Of a DNA stretch of 64,000 bases, positions 35,322-43,684 are shown piece by piece; position 1 is the first letter of the stretch, and every line of letters starts with the position of its first letter. The DNA is from Bradyrhizobium sp. WD16 (GTDB lineage: Bacteria > Pseudomonadota > Alphaproteobacteria > Rhizobiales > Xanthobacteraceae). A program made the position numbers and the translations under genes. The notes beneath the pieces are model-generated. The model searched no databases. It was not told where the DNA came from and saw only the letters and a program-made list of their open reading frames with translations. The stretch is from contig NZ_CP028908.1 in NCBI RefSeq assembly GCF_024181725.1, forward strand, positions 1,674,001 through 1,738,000. The letters are read 5' to 3'.

Positions 35322-36091
35322 GTGGCCTCGGGATAAGTTCGCTGGAGATATTGCAGTTCGGTGAGGAGATGGCCGAGATGCTCGCTGTGGCGCCCGGCGC
35401 GGCCGCCGCTCTGCGCCCAGCCGTCAGGGGGCACAATCAGCGTCGCCCGCCCCAGCACATCCTCGATGGTCCGCCGCCAAGGGATGCGCAAGCCGTCCGG
35501 ATCGATGGCGATGCCAGCCGCGATCAGATCGCGCTCGCTGTCATCGGCATGGAACACCTCGCCGGTGAAAGCCCAGAGATCCTCGACCGCGGCCTGCGCC
35601 CGGCGATGGCTCTCGGGGGTGCCGTCGCCGAGGCGGATCACCCATTCTGCGGCATGGCGCAGATGGTAGGCGCATTCCTTGTGGCTTTTGGCCGCGATCG
35701 CCGCGAGCGGTGCATCGTTCGAGGCCATCGTGGCGCGCCAGAACGGCTCGGCGAAAGCGGCGTAGAGCAGCTGGCGGACGATGGTGCGGGCGAAATCGCC
35801 GTTGGGCTGCTCGACCAGCAGGAGATTGCGGTATTGCCGCGCGTCGCGGCGATAGGCGAGCGCGTCCTCATCATGGCCGGCATTCTCGACCTCGGCGGCA
35901 TAGGAATAGAGTTCGCGCGCCTGACCGATCAGGTCGAGCGCCATGTTGGCGAGCGCCATTTCCTCCTCGAGCAGCGGCGCGTGGCCGCACCACTCCGACA
36001 GCCGATGGCCGAGGATCAGAGCGTCGTCGGCGCGGCGCAGGGCATAGAGCACCAGCGGGCTCTCGGCGACTGTGATGTTGGACACGGCCAT
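35315..36091 (-). CDS. paaC: Phenylacetyl-CoA epoxidase structural subunit
   Basis: The 258-residue ferritin-like subunit lacks the catalytic iron site and pairs with PaaA. Visible are LGHRLSEWCGHAPLLEEEMALANMALDLIGQARELY and FARTIVRQLLYAAFAEPFW. Normal length. Fourth in the operon from the 3' end, tightly spaced with paaD. Confidence 0.95.
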   Translation of the reverse strand: MAVSNITVAESPLVLYALRRADDALILGHRLSEWCGHAPLLEEEMALANMALDLIGQARELYSYAAEVENAGHDEDALAYRRDARQYRNLLLVEQPNGDFARTIVRQLLYAAFAEPFWRATMASNDAPLAAIAAKSHKECAYHLRHAAEWVIRLGDGTPESHRRAQAAVEDLWAFTGEVFHADDSERDLIAAGIAIDPDGLRIPWRRTIEDVLGRATLIVPPDGWAQSGGRAGRHSEHLGHLLTELQYLQRTYPEATW

Positions 36092-36181
36092 GGCTTGCGG
36101 CTCCCCGCTGTTTTCGCTGTGTTTCGCCCATCCTGCGGAGCGGCCTGCTGTGCGGCCGCTTCGCGATGAGAAGAGAGCGCC

Positions 36182-36469
36182 TCACATGTGCCCGACTTCC
36201 TCCGGCACCTCGTAGAAGGTCGGATGACGGTAGATCTTCGACTCCGCCGGTTCGAACAGCATGGCTTTGTCGGCGGGGTCGGACGCGGTAATCGCGTTCG
36301 ACGGCACCACCCAGATCGACAGGCCTTCGCCGCGCCGGGTATAGAGATCGCGCGCCGCCTGCAGCGCCATGGCGGCATCATGCGCGTGCAGCGATCCGAC
36401 ATGCTTGTGGGCGAGGCCGTTGCGGCTGCGGATGAAGACTTCCCAGAGCTGGATCTTGGTCTCGGTCAT
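36182..36469 (-). CDS. paaB: Phenylacetyl-CoA epoxidase small subunit
   Basis: ATG 36469 (preceded by AAGGAGAGCG) gives 95 residues: IQLWEVFIRSRNGLAHKHVGSLHAHDAAMALQAARDLYTRRGEGLSIWVVP is the PaaB signature. It bridges PaaAC heterodimers in the complex. The stop is 90 bases before paaC. Complete. Confidence 0.95.
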   Translation of the reverse strand: MTETKIQLWEVFIRSRNGLAHKHVGSLHAHDAAMALQAARDLYTRRGEGLSIWVVPSNAITASDPADKAMLFEPAESKIYRHPTFYEVPEEVGHM

Positions 36470-36485
36470 CGCGCTCTCCTTCATC

Positions 36486-37478
36486 TCACGCGGCTGCGGC
36501 AGAGCGGCGCGCCGCCTGCTTGTCGGCATAGGCCTGCGCCGCCTCGCGCACCCAGGCGCCGTCGTCGTGGGCCTTTCGGCGCGCCGCCATGCGGTCGCGG
36601 TTGCACGGACCGTTGCCGGCCAGCACCTGGCGGAATTCCTCCCAGTCGATGGCGCCGTATTGCCAGTGGCTGGTCGCCTCGTTCCACTTCAGGTCAGGAT
36701 CGGGCATGGTCAGCCCGAGGTAGTGAGCCTGGGGGACGGTGGCGTCGACGAATTTCTGGCGCAGCTCGTCATTGGAGAAGCGCTTGATCTTCCATCTCGT
36801 CGATTGATCACCGTGCTGGCTCTGCTGGTCGGGCGGACCGAACATCATCAGGCACGGCCACCACCAGCGGTTCAGCGCATCCTGCGCCATCGCCTTCTGC
36901 TCATCGGTGCCGCGCGACAGCGTCAGCATGATCTCGTAGCCCTGGCGCTGGTGGAAGCTCTCTTCCTTGCAGACCCGGATCATGGCCCGCGCGTAGGGCC
37001 CGTAGGAGCAGCGGCACAGTGGAATCTGATTCATGATGGCGGCGCCGTCGACCAGCCAGCCGATGGCGCCGATATCAGCCCAGGTCAGCGTCGGATAATT
37101 GAAGATCGAGGAATACTTGGCCTTGCCGGCAAGCAGCTGGTCGACCAGATCCTCGCGCGAAACACCGAGCGTCTCGGCCGCGGCATAGAGATAAAGCCCA
37201 TGGCCACATTCGTCCTGGACCTTGGCGAGCAGCGCCGCCTTGCGCCGCAGCGTCGGCGCGCGGGTGATCCAGTTGCCCTCGGGCAGCATGCCGACAATTT
37301 CCGAATGGGCGTGCTGGGAGATCTGCCGGATCAGGGTCTTGCGATAGGCGGCCGGCATCCAGTCATTGGGCTCGATGCGTTCCTCGGCATCGATGCGGTC
37401 CTGAAAGGCGGCGGATTTCGCCGCGTCCTCGACGTTCCGCTCTTCGCCCCCGGCCGCGTTCAGCGCTTGGGTGTACAT
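36486..37478 (-). CDS. paaA: Phenylacetyl-CoA epoxidase catalytic subunit
   Basis: The 330-residue di-iron oxygenase subunit converts phenylacetyl-CoA to its 1,2-epoxide. Di-iron ligands lie in [13 protein letters not shown] and [14 protein letters not shown], and the [13 protein letters not shown] segment is typical. ATG 37478 is preceded by GGGAGAGGCG. A palindromic module array sits 19 bases upstream of the start, between the gene and its probable promoter at 37635-37662, so the mRNA leader carries the palindromes. Confidence 0.96.
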   Translation of the reverse strand: MYTQALNAAGGEERNVEDAAKSAAFQDRIDAEERIEPNDWMPAAYRKTLIRQISQHAHSEIVGMLPEGNWITRAPTLRRKAALLAKVQDECGHGLYLYAAAETLGVSREDLVDQLLAGKAKYSSIFNYPTLTWADIGAIGWLVDGAAIMNQIPLCRCSYGPYARAMIRVCKEESFHQRQGYEIMLTLSRGTDEQKAMAQDALNRWWWPCLMMFGPPDQQSQHGDQSTRWKIKRFSNDELRQKFVDATVPQAHYLGLTMPDPDLKWNEATSHWQYGAIDWEEFRQVLAGNGPCNRDRMAARRKAHDDGAWVREAAQAYADKQAARRSAAAA

Positions 37479-37496
37479 ATCGCCTCTCCCGTGCCG

Positions 37497-37610
37497 CTAG
37501 TGTGGCGTCTCGCAATTGCCTACCGCCTTTGCGGCCGGTCTCTCGTAGGCAATTGCGAGACATAAGCCACGCTAGCACTTTGATTTTGCTAGTGTCCTTA
37601 TGTCTCCGGC
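37497..37610 (-). repeat. Palindromic modules A-linker-B (B truncated) in the paaA leader
   Basis: Module A is 37497-37575 (CTAGTGTGGCGTCTCGC...CACGCTAG), linker CACTTTGATTTTG, then the first 20 or so bases of module B from 37589 (CTAGTGTCC...GTCTCCG). The right part of B is lost. The minus-strand paa transcript would read through A as a long hairpin just before the paaA ribosome-binding site. Confidence 0.82.
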
Positions 37611-37634
37611 CTCAGGTCTGCGCGTTCAGCGGGA

Positions 37635-37662
37635 AATATATATCAGAAATTTTGATCTTCAA
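37635..37662 (-). promoter_or_regulatory. Candidate paaA promoter
   Basis: Minus-strand TTGAAG (37662-37657), 16-bp spacer, TATATT (37640-37635), in a strongly AT-rich stretch between paaX and paaA. Transcription would begin near 37628, giving a leader of about 150 nt. PaaX would be expected to bind near here; no operator was identified with confidence. Confidence 0.5.
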
Positions 37663-37691
37663 TAAATTTTTGTAACATAAAAAGGACCAAC

Positions 37692-38564
37692 TCAGAGGTC
37701 GACGAATCGCGCCGTCAAACCGGCGCCGGCCGGCGGCAACGGCCCGGCGAGGCATTCACCATGGACATCGAGCCAGCGCTCGGACGCCGGCAACAGGGCA
37801 CGGTAGATCCGCGCGCAGAACGCCCGCGCTTCCCGCGCCGGCCAGGCCGGCGGCAGAAGGTCCGGCGGCAGCAAAGGATCGTGCAGCACGACGCGGCGAT
37901 AATGATGGATCAGGAGCACGCGGGCGAGGATTGCGTCCTCGGGCGCCAGTTCGGCGCCCTCGGCGATCCAGTCGGCGAGCGGCGCGAACAATTTGAGGAA
38001 GGCACGATAGGCTTCCGCGGTGCGGGCGAGATCCCAGCTTGCCGCCACCAGCCGCTGGCCTGCGTCGCGCTGCAACAGCGCATCGAGGCGGATGCCGGCG
38101 GACGCAGGGTCCGGAACCGGGGTTCCCGCCGGCGCGACCCAGACCCCGGGCAGCGGACTGCCGAACCCGGCTTCGTCCAGGGCATCGCGCGCCGCTTCGC
38201 GCTCGGCACCATTGCCGATCAGGATCAGTTCGAAGCGGTCCGACGCCGGCAGCGGCTGCGGCGCATAGACATGGGCGATGGCGGCCTCGAACCGCGCCCG
38301 CCCTGCCGGAGCGAGGCGATAGAAGCTCTTGCGGCCGGCCTTGTCGCGCGCCAGCCAGCCATCGGCGGCGAGGCGCGAGGCGGCGGTGCGCACCACCCCG
38401 CCCTCGATCTGCAACAGATCGAGGAATTGCAGCAGCGTGCCGAGCCAGACCGAACCGCCGCGCGGCAGGATGGCGTCGCCATGGAAAGTGATGATCAGCG
38501 AGCCGGTACGCGAGGGCTCGCGCTTGAAGCGGCTGACGATGCGGGCGAGCGGGTGCGGAGCCAT
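37692..38564 (-). CDS. paaX: Phenylacetate-responsive repressor PaaX
   Basis: The 290-residue GntR-like regulator represses the paa genes and is released by phenylacetyl-CoA. The N-terminal winged helix spans residues 20-90 (FLDLLQIEGGVVRTAASRLAADGWLARDKAGRKSFYRL). The long C-terminal domain has WDLARTAEAYRAFL and FCARIYRALLPASERW. It is encoded immediately upstream of paaA in the same direction and 55 bases downstream of livF, so it may be partly read from the liv transcript. Confidence 0.93.
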   Translation of the reverse strand: MAPHPLARIVSRFKREPSRTGSLIITFHGDAILPRGGSVWLGTLLQFLDLLQIEGGVVRTAASRLAADGWLARDKAGRKSFYRLAPAGRARFEAAIAHVYAPQPLPASDRFELILIGNGAEREAARDALDEAGFGSPLPGVWVAPAGTPVPDPASAGIRLDALLQRDAGQRLVAASWDLARTAEAYRAFLKLFAPLADWIAEGAELAPEDAILARVLLIHHYRRVVLHDPLLPPDLLPPAWPAREARAFCARIYRALLPASERWLDVHGECLAGPLPPAGAGLTARFVDL

Positions 38565-38618
38565 GATCGGATGTTCCGGCGACCTTGTGCCACCGTTGCC
38601 GCCGCTTCGTCAAAGCTG

Positions 38619-39338
38619 TTAGTGGATGCCGACGCCGATCAGCCGCTCAATCAGGCCGCGGTCCGAGCGCAAGGCCGACGGCTCACCCGACCAGCCGACC
38701 CGGCCGCGCTCCATCACCACCACCGTGGAGGCGAAATCCAGCGCGCGCTCGATCTGCTGCTCGACGAGAACGATGGTGACCTCGCCGGTCGCGGCAAGGC
38801 GCGACAGGAAGATCATCAATTCGTCGCAGATCACCGGGGCGAGACCTTCCAGCGGCTCGTCGAGCAGCAGCAGCGATGGCTTGCCGAGCAGCGTGCGGGC
38901 CATGGACAGCATCTGCTGCTCACCGCCGGAGAGCTGCAGGCCGAAATTGCGCCGCCGCTCCCGCAGCCGCGGAAACATGGCGTAGGCCTCGTCGATGGCG
39001 CCGGCCGGCCGGCCTTTCAACCCGGTGCGCAGATTCTCCTCGACCGTGAGCGAGGGGAAAATATCGCGGGTCTGCGGCACGTAGCCGATGCCGCGCGCCG
39101 CCCGCGCCGAGGTGCGCAAGGCGGAGATCGCCTTGCCGCCGCAGCTGATCTCGCCGCCGTGACGCGTCGTCAGCCCCATGATGCTGGCGAGCAGTGTCGT
39201 CTTGCCCATGCCGTTACGCCCCAGCACGGCGAGCCGCTGGCCGGGTGCGACGTCGAGGCTGACCTCGTCGATCACCCGCGTCGGGCCATAGCCCGCGCAC
39301 AGACCGCGAATCTCAAGGCCTGTGGCCGGCATCGGCAT
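38619..39338 (-). CDS. livF: ABC transporter ATP-binding protein LivF
   Basis: The 239-residue LivF-type ATPase has Walker A GRNGMGKTT near residue 40, signature LSGGEQQM near 134, Walker B LLLLDEPLEGLAP near 155 and H-loop-like LVEQQ. It overlaps the livG stop by 26 bases. Together with LivGHM it imports branched-chain amino acids or aromatic/amide compounds; a substrate related to the neighbouring oxygenase is likely. Confidence 0.94.
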   Translation of the reverse strand: MPMPATGLEIRGLCAGYGPTRVIDEVSLDVAPGQRLAVLGRNGMGKTTLLASIMGLTTRHGGEISCGGKAISALRTSARAARGIGYVPQTRDIFPSLTVEENLRTGLKGRPAGAIDEAYAMFPRLRERRRNFGLQLSGGEQQMLSMARTLLGKPSLLLLDEPLEGLAPVICDELMIFLSRLAATGEVTIVLVEQQIERALDFASTVVVMERGRVGWSGEPSALRSDRGLIERLIGVGIH

Positions 39339-40077
39339 AGCTCCCGAGATAGGCGCGGCGCACCTCCAGATCGGCGGTGACTTCGCGGGGCGATCCTTCG
39401 AAGATCAGGCGGCCTCCGGCCAGCACCAGCACGCGCCTAGCGAAACGAAACACCAGATCCATGTCGTGCTCGATCATCAAGACGGCGATGTCGGCCGGCA
39501 GGCGCTCGATGGCGGCGAGGATCTTCGCCGCCTGGTCATGGGGCACGCCGGCAGCGGGCTCGTCCAGCAGCAGCACCCGGGGTTTGAGGGCGAGGCCGAT
39601 GGCGAGATCGATGAGGCGCTGCTGGCCATAGGCAAGCTCGGCGACCTGGCGGCCGGCGAGATGATCGAGGCCGAGTTCGACGAGCAGCGCCTGCCATTCG
39701 GCGCGCACCTCGGGCCGGTCGGCGGCGCGGGAGAACAACCGCACCGTGAGGCCCTGCCGCTGCAGGATGGCGAGCGCAATATTGTCGGCGACCGTCAGAT
39801 TGGGGAACAGCCGCGTGGTCTGAAAGGTGCGTACGAGGCCGCGGCCGACCCGCGCCGGCACGCTGAGCCGGGTGATGTCGGCGCCGTCCATGAAGAAATG
39901 TCCGGCGCTCGGCGGGATGCCGCCGCTGATCAAATTGACCAGCGTGGTCTTGCCGGCGCCGTTGGGTCCGATCAGCGCGACGCGGTCACCGGCCGCGAGG
40001 CCGAAGCTGACGTCGCGGGTGACCTGCAAGCCGCCGAAGGCGCGCGAGACACTTCTCGCCTCGAGCCGCGCGGTCAC
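39313..40077 (-). CDS. livG: ABC transporter ATP-binding protein LivG
   Basis: GTG 40077 overlaps the livM stop (GTGA) and gives 254 residues. Walker A is GPNGAGKTT, Walker B LLLDEPAAGVPHDQA, with the LivG-type FQTTRLFPNLTVADNIALAI. A conventional LSGGQ is replaced by LAYGQQRLIDLAIGLA, as in LivG proteins. The larger reading frame extending to 40587 is not coding. Confidence 0.94.
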   Translation of the reverse strand: MTARLEARSVSRAFGGLQVTRDVSFGLAAGDRVALIGPNGAGKTTLVNLISGGIPPSAGHFFMDGADITRLSVPARVGRGLVRTFQTTRLFPNLTVADNIALAILQRQGLTVRLFSRAADRPEVRAEWQALLVELGLDHLAGRQVAELAYGQQRLIDLAIGLALKPRVLLLDEPAAGVPHDQAAKILAAIERLPADIAVLMIEHDMDLVFRFARRVLVLAGGRLIFEGSPREVTADLEVRRAYLGSYADAGHRP

Positions 40078-41105
40078 GACGCGCCTCCGCTGCGGCTGAT
40101 CCGGCGCACCACCCCGAGCAGCGGCACGATCAACCCGCGGGGCGCGAAGATCACGATCAGAATCAGGAGCAGCCCGAGCAGGGTCATCCAGTGGAACGGA
40201 TTCTGCGCGGCGACGATGTGCTCGAACACCTGGACGATGACGGCGCCCGCCAGCGCGCCCCAGAGATGGCCGGCGCCGCCGAGCACCAGCATCACCAGCG
40301 TCTCCGCCGAGCGCTCGAAGGAGACACTGTCGAGGCCGACGACGCCGGTGCTGATGGCGGTGACCGCGCCGCCGATGCCCGCCACCGCCCCCGAGATCGC
40401 ATACATGGCGACGAGCCGCGGAAACACCGCGGCGCCGATCATCCGCGCCCGCAAGGGATCGTCCTTGATGCCGCGGCAGAGCAGGCCGAAGGGCGAGCGG
40501 ACGATGCGCGACAGCACGACGAAGACGATGACCAGCACCGCCAGCGAGAACAGGTAGGCGGTGCGGCTGAACAGGTCGAAGCCCCACAGGCCGAATACCT
40601 TGGACGGCTCGATGCCGGACAGGCCATCACTGCCGCCGGTGAGAAAGGACAGCTTGTTGGCCAGCGCCGCAACGAGCTGGCCGACGGCGATCGAGAGCAC
40701 GAGCTGCGGCAAGCCGTGGAAGCGCGCCACCAGGAAACCCGAGATCAGCCCCATGACGGCGCCCGCGAGAAGACCGACAAGGGTGAGCGCCACAGGATCG
40801 GTCAGCCCGTGCAGGGACAGAATGCCGGCGGCATAGGCGCCGGCGCCGAACAGCGCGGAATGCCCCAGGGTGGCGATGCCGCAATAGCCGGTGACGAGAT
40901 CAAGCGAGAGCACCAGCAGGGCCAGCCCGATCAGCCTGGTGAGGAAGGCGAGATCTTCGGGAAAGAGATAATAGCCGGCAATGCCCACAGCGGCGATCGC
41001 CAGCGGACCGCCGAGATCGGCGAGCAGCGGAATGCGGCGGCGCGACCGCGCCGCACTCGTCATCGCTTCGTTCACCGCACCGTCGCTCACAGCGCCTTCA
41101 GTCAT
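40074..41105 (-). CDS. livM: Branched-chain-type ABC permease LivM
   Basis: ATG 41105 overlaps the livH stop (ATGA). The 343-residue permease has about ten hydrophobic segments and the EAA-like loop in SPFGLLCRGIKDDPLRARMIG. VTGYCGIATLGHSALFGAGAYAAGIL is typical of LivM. The frame remains open upstream to 42128 but that part is antisense noise to livH. Confidence 0.94.
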   Translation of the reverse strand: MTEGAVSDGAVNEAMTSAARSRRRIPLLADLGGPLAIAAVGIAGYYLFPEDLAFLTRLIGLALLVLSLDLVTGYCGIATLGHSALFGAGAYAAGILSLHGLTDPVALTLVGLLAGAVMGLISGFLVARFHGLPQLVLSIAVGQLVAALANKLSFLTGGSDGLSGIEPSKVFGLWGFDLFSRTAYLFSLAVLVIVFVVLSRIVRSPFGLLCRGIKDDPLRARMIGAAVFPRLVAMYAISGAVAGIGGAVTAISTGVVGLDSVSFERSAETLVMLVLGGAGHLWGALAGAVIVQVFEHIVAAQNPFHWMTLLGLLLILIVIFAPRGLIVPLLGVVRRISRSGGAS

Positions 41106-41971
41106 AGTGCCGACCTGCCGAACAGGCCGTGGGGAAACAGGTACACGATGCAGATCACCGCCAGATAGAAGAAGAACTCGCCGAACTCCGGCGCGAGATA
41201 TTTGCCGGTGGTGTCGGCGAGCCCCAGCAGCAGCGAGGCCGCGAGCGCGCCGGGGATCGAACCGGCGCCGCCGACCGAGACCACCACCAGGAAGGTGACC
41301 ATGTAGCGCAGGGCATAGAACGGCTCGATGGGCAGGATCTCGGCGCCGATCACGCCGCCGAAGGCGCCGAGGCCGATCGCCAGCGCGAAGGTCGCGGCAT
41401 AGATCAATTCGGTGCGGATGCCGAGCGCGTCGGCCATGGCGGCGTTGTCGACCGCCGCCCGCAGCTTGATGCCGAATTCGGTCTTCTCGATCAGCAGCCA
41501 GAGCAGCAGCGCCGTCGCGGCACCGCAGGCGATGACGAACAGGCGGTGCGCTGGCAGCATGCGGAAGCCGATATCGACCGGACCGCTCAAGAGCCTGGGC
41601 AACGGAATCGGCTTGAGCGTCGGACCGAGGACGAAGTTGGCGATGCCGATGATGAAGAAGGTGATGCCGATGGTCATCAGCACCTGGATCAGCGGATCGG
41701 CACGGCGGTAGATCCGCCGATAGAGCAGCACTTCGAACGGAACCGACACCAGGATGGTGCCGGCCACCGCCAGCACGATGGCGAGGCCATAGCCGACGCC
41801 GAGATCGCGCAGGGCATAGGAGGCGAAATAGCCGCCGATCATGGCGAAGGCGCCATGGGCGAGATTCACCACCCGCATCAGCCCCATCATGATCGAGAGT
41901 CCGATGGAGATGGTGAACAGCACCATGCCGTAGGCGACGGTGTCGGTCAGGATGCTGAAGATGGTTCGCAT
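41102..41971 (-). CDS. livH: Branched-chain-type ABC permease LivH
   Basis: The 289-residue permease has eight or so membrane segments, SIMMGLMRVVNLAHGAFAMIGGYF near the start and KLRAAVDNAAMADALGIRTELIYAATFALA in the coupling region. AAGGACG precedes the ATG. First gene of the livHMGF cluster; the binding-protein gene lies 442 bases upstream across an amidohydrolase remnant. Confidence 0.94.
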   Translation of the reverse strand: MRTIFSILTDTVAYGMVLFTISIGLSIMMGLMRVVNLAHGAFAMIGGYFASYALRDLGVGYGLAIVLAVAGTILVSVPFEVLLYRRIYRRADPLIQVLMTIGITFFIIGIANFVLGPTLKPIPLPRLLSGPVDIGFRMLPAHRLFVIACGAATALLLWLLIEKTEFGIKLRAAVDNAAMADALGIRTELIYAATFALAIGLGAFGGVIGAEILPIEPFYALRYMVTFLVVVSVGGAGSIPGALAASLLLGLADTTGKYLAPEFGEFFFYLAVICIVYLFPHGLFGRSAL

Positions 41972-41980
41972 GAAACGTCC

Positions 41981-42180
41981 TTACACCGCTGCTGCGCTTC
42001 GCGCCTGCCCGAAAGTCAGGCGGTCGTGCACGATCTCGCCGCGCAGCACGGTCATCAGCACCTCGGTGCGCTTCAATGCAGGCCCGTCCACCGCAAACGG
42101 ATCGCGATCGGTGGGCGCGTCGTCGCACTCACCGCTCCAGGCCACCTTGCCGCCCGCGAGCACCATCGCCTGGGCCGCGC
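41981..42180 (-). pseudogene. Amidohydrolase C-terminal remnant
   Basis: On the minus strand AAQAMVLAGGKVAWSG is joined to PTDRDPFAVDGPALKRTEVLMTVLRGEIVHDRL. The second part is the usual end of an amidohydrolase (last beta-strand VLMTVxxGEIVHDR). The metal-binding barrel is missing and a REP hairpin lies at the broken edge (42194-42209). An ancestral amidohydrolase gene between the binding protein and livH has thus been lost. Confidence 0.65.
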
Positions 42181-42189
42181 TTTCTGAGT

Positions 42190-42222
42190 CATTACCCGCG
42201 CAAGCGGGTGATCCAGTACGCC
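42190..42222 (-). repeat. REP-type palindrome
   Basis: ACCCGC (42194-42199), GCAA, GCGGGT (42204-42209) within TCATTACCCGCGCAAGCGGG. Translated on the minus strand it reads TGSPACAGND, a pattern I recall from REP-derived false proteins in Bradyrhizobium-type genomes. It adjoins the amidohydrolase remnant. Confidence 0.65.
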
Positions 42223-42413
42223 GCGACGATGCAACAGGCAGGGCGGCTCTGCCCTGTCTCGCAGAACGGCGGCATTGCGAACCTGAGTTGCTGCGGCGCC
42301 ACATATTGCCGTAGACCACACGGCGTGCTGGGTCGCCTGGTCAGGCCGGGCGACGACGACACCTGAGTGTGAGAACCGCTCGTCCACCACGACGCGCTTT
42401 CAGGACGCCCCGT

Positions 42414-43589
42414 TTACTTCGCGCTGAGCGCCCAGTCCGGCTGGTCGGCGAAGGTCTCGATCTCCTTGTTGATCAGCTTGCCGTCGACCTTCTCCACCGT
42501 GCGCAGATAGACGTTCTGGCGGATGTGGCGGGTCGCTGGATCGATCGACACCGGACCGCGCGGGCTGACCCACTTCATGCCCTTGACGGCCTCGAGTGCC
42601 TTGGCCGGATCGCGGGCACCGTCGGTCGCCTCGATCATCTTGTAGATCAGCCGGGCACCATCATAGGCGGCCACCGCGGTCATGGTGACTTCGTCGAGGT
42701 TGGCGCCGTCCTTCTTCAGCGTGGCGAGGAAGGCGGCGTTCTCCGGCGAAGCGTGCGACACCGAATAGTGATAGGTCGAGAGAATGCCGATGCCGGCATC
42801 GCCGATGTTGGGCAGGTCCGGCTCGGTGACGACGTCGCCGGTCGACATCAGCTTGATGCCCGAGGCCTTCAGCCCGTTGTCGATATAGGCCTTGACGAAG
42901 CCGAGCGTCGGCGGCCCCGACGGCAGGAAGGTGAAGATGGTGTCGGCGCCGGAATCCTTGATCCGCTGCATGATCGGGCTGAAATCGGTGGTGGAGAGCG
43001 GAATACGGATCGCCTCGACCACCTTGCCGCCCTCGGCCTCGAAGGTCTTCTTGAAGGCCGCCTCGGCGTCGAGGCCCGGGCCGTAATCGCTCACCGCGAT
43101 GGCGACCTTGGCCGAGCCCTTCTGCTTGGCGACCTTGGCGCCGGGCACTGTGTTCTGCCACATCGTGAAGGAGGTGCGGACGATATAGGGGCTCTTCTCG
43201 ACGATCGCCGAGGTCGCCGCATTCATCACCACCAGCGGCGTCTTGGACTCCTCGAGCAACGGCGCCACCGCCATGGCGTTCGGCGTGAAGTAGATGCCGG
43301 CGAGATACTGGACCTTGTCCTTGACGATCAGCTCCTGGGCCAGCGCCTTGGACTTGGCCGGATTGGGACTCTCTTCGTCGCGATAGACGAATTCGATGTC
43401 GTGGCTGCCGACCTTCTTGCCATGCTCGGCCACCCAGGCGTCGATACCCGTCTTGAAGTTCTTGCCGAACAGCGCATAGGGCCCGGACATGGTGCCGATG
43501 ACGCCGACCTTGATGGTATCGGCGGCGGCCACGCCCGTGGTCAGGCAGAGAATGGCGAGGGCCGAGGCGGTGCGGGCGAAGTGATTCAT
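42414..43589 (-). CDS. ABC transporter substrate-binding protein (Liv/aromatic type)
   Basis: ATG 43589 gives 391 residues with signal peptide (TASALAILCLTTGVAAA, then DTIKVG) and periplasmic binding fold I: VIGTMSGPYALFGKNFKTGIDAWV, YRDEESPNPAKSKALAQELI, KVAIAVSDYGPGLDAEAAFKKTFEAEGG. It most likely serves the livHMGF transporter downstream, and its position directly after the oxygenase and ligase genes suggests that it captures their substrate. Aromatic- or amide-binding relatives are common in this family. Confidence 0.9.
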   Translation of the reverse strand: MNHFARTASALAILCLTTGVAAADTIKVGVIGTMSGPYALFGKNFKTGIDAWVAEHGKKVGSHDIEFVYRDEESPNPAKSKALAQELIVKDKVQYLAGIYFTPNAMAVAPLLEESKTPLVVMNAATSAIVEKSPYIVRTSFTMWQNTVPGAKVAKQKGSAKVAIAVSDYGPGLDAEAAFKKTFEAEGGKVVEAIRIPLSTTDFSPIMQRIKDSGADTIFTFLPSGPPTLGFVKAYIDNGLKASGIKLMSTGDVVTEPDLPNIGDAGIGILSTYHYSVSHASPENAAFLATLKKDGANLDEVTMTAVAAYDGARLIYKMIEATDGARDPAKALEAVKGMKWVSPRGPVSIDPATRHIRQNVYLRTVEKVDGKLINKEIETFADQPDWALSAK

Positions 43590-43684
43590 GGCGGGCGCGT
43601 CCTTCAGGTTACGGCGGGTCACGATGGATTGGCGGAAACGGATCGGGATCTGAAGCATGCCGCAGGCAAGCGGCATGCCGGTTT

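Noticed and set aside
37761-39380. 539-codon plus-strand frame opposite paaX and livF
   Set aside because: Antisense shadow; both opposite genes carry complete family motifs.
41105-42128. Long upstream extension of livM
   Set aside because: It lies antisense/out of frame over livH and has no family match; the ATGA overlap at 41102-41105 marks the true start.
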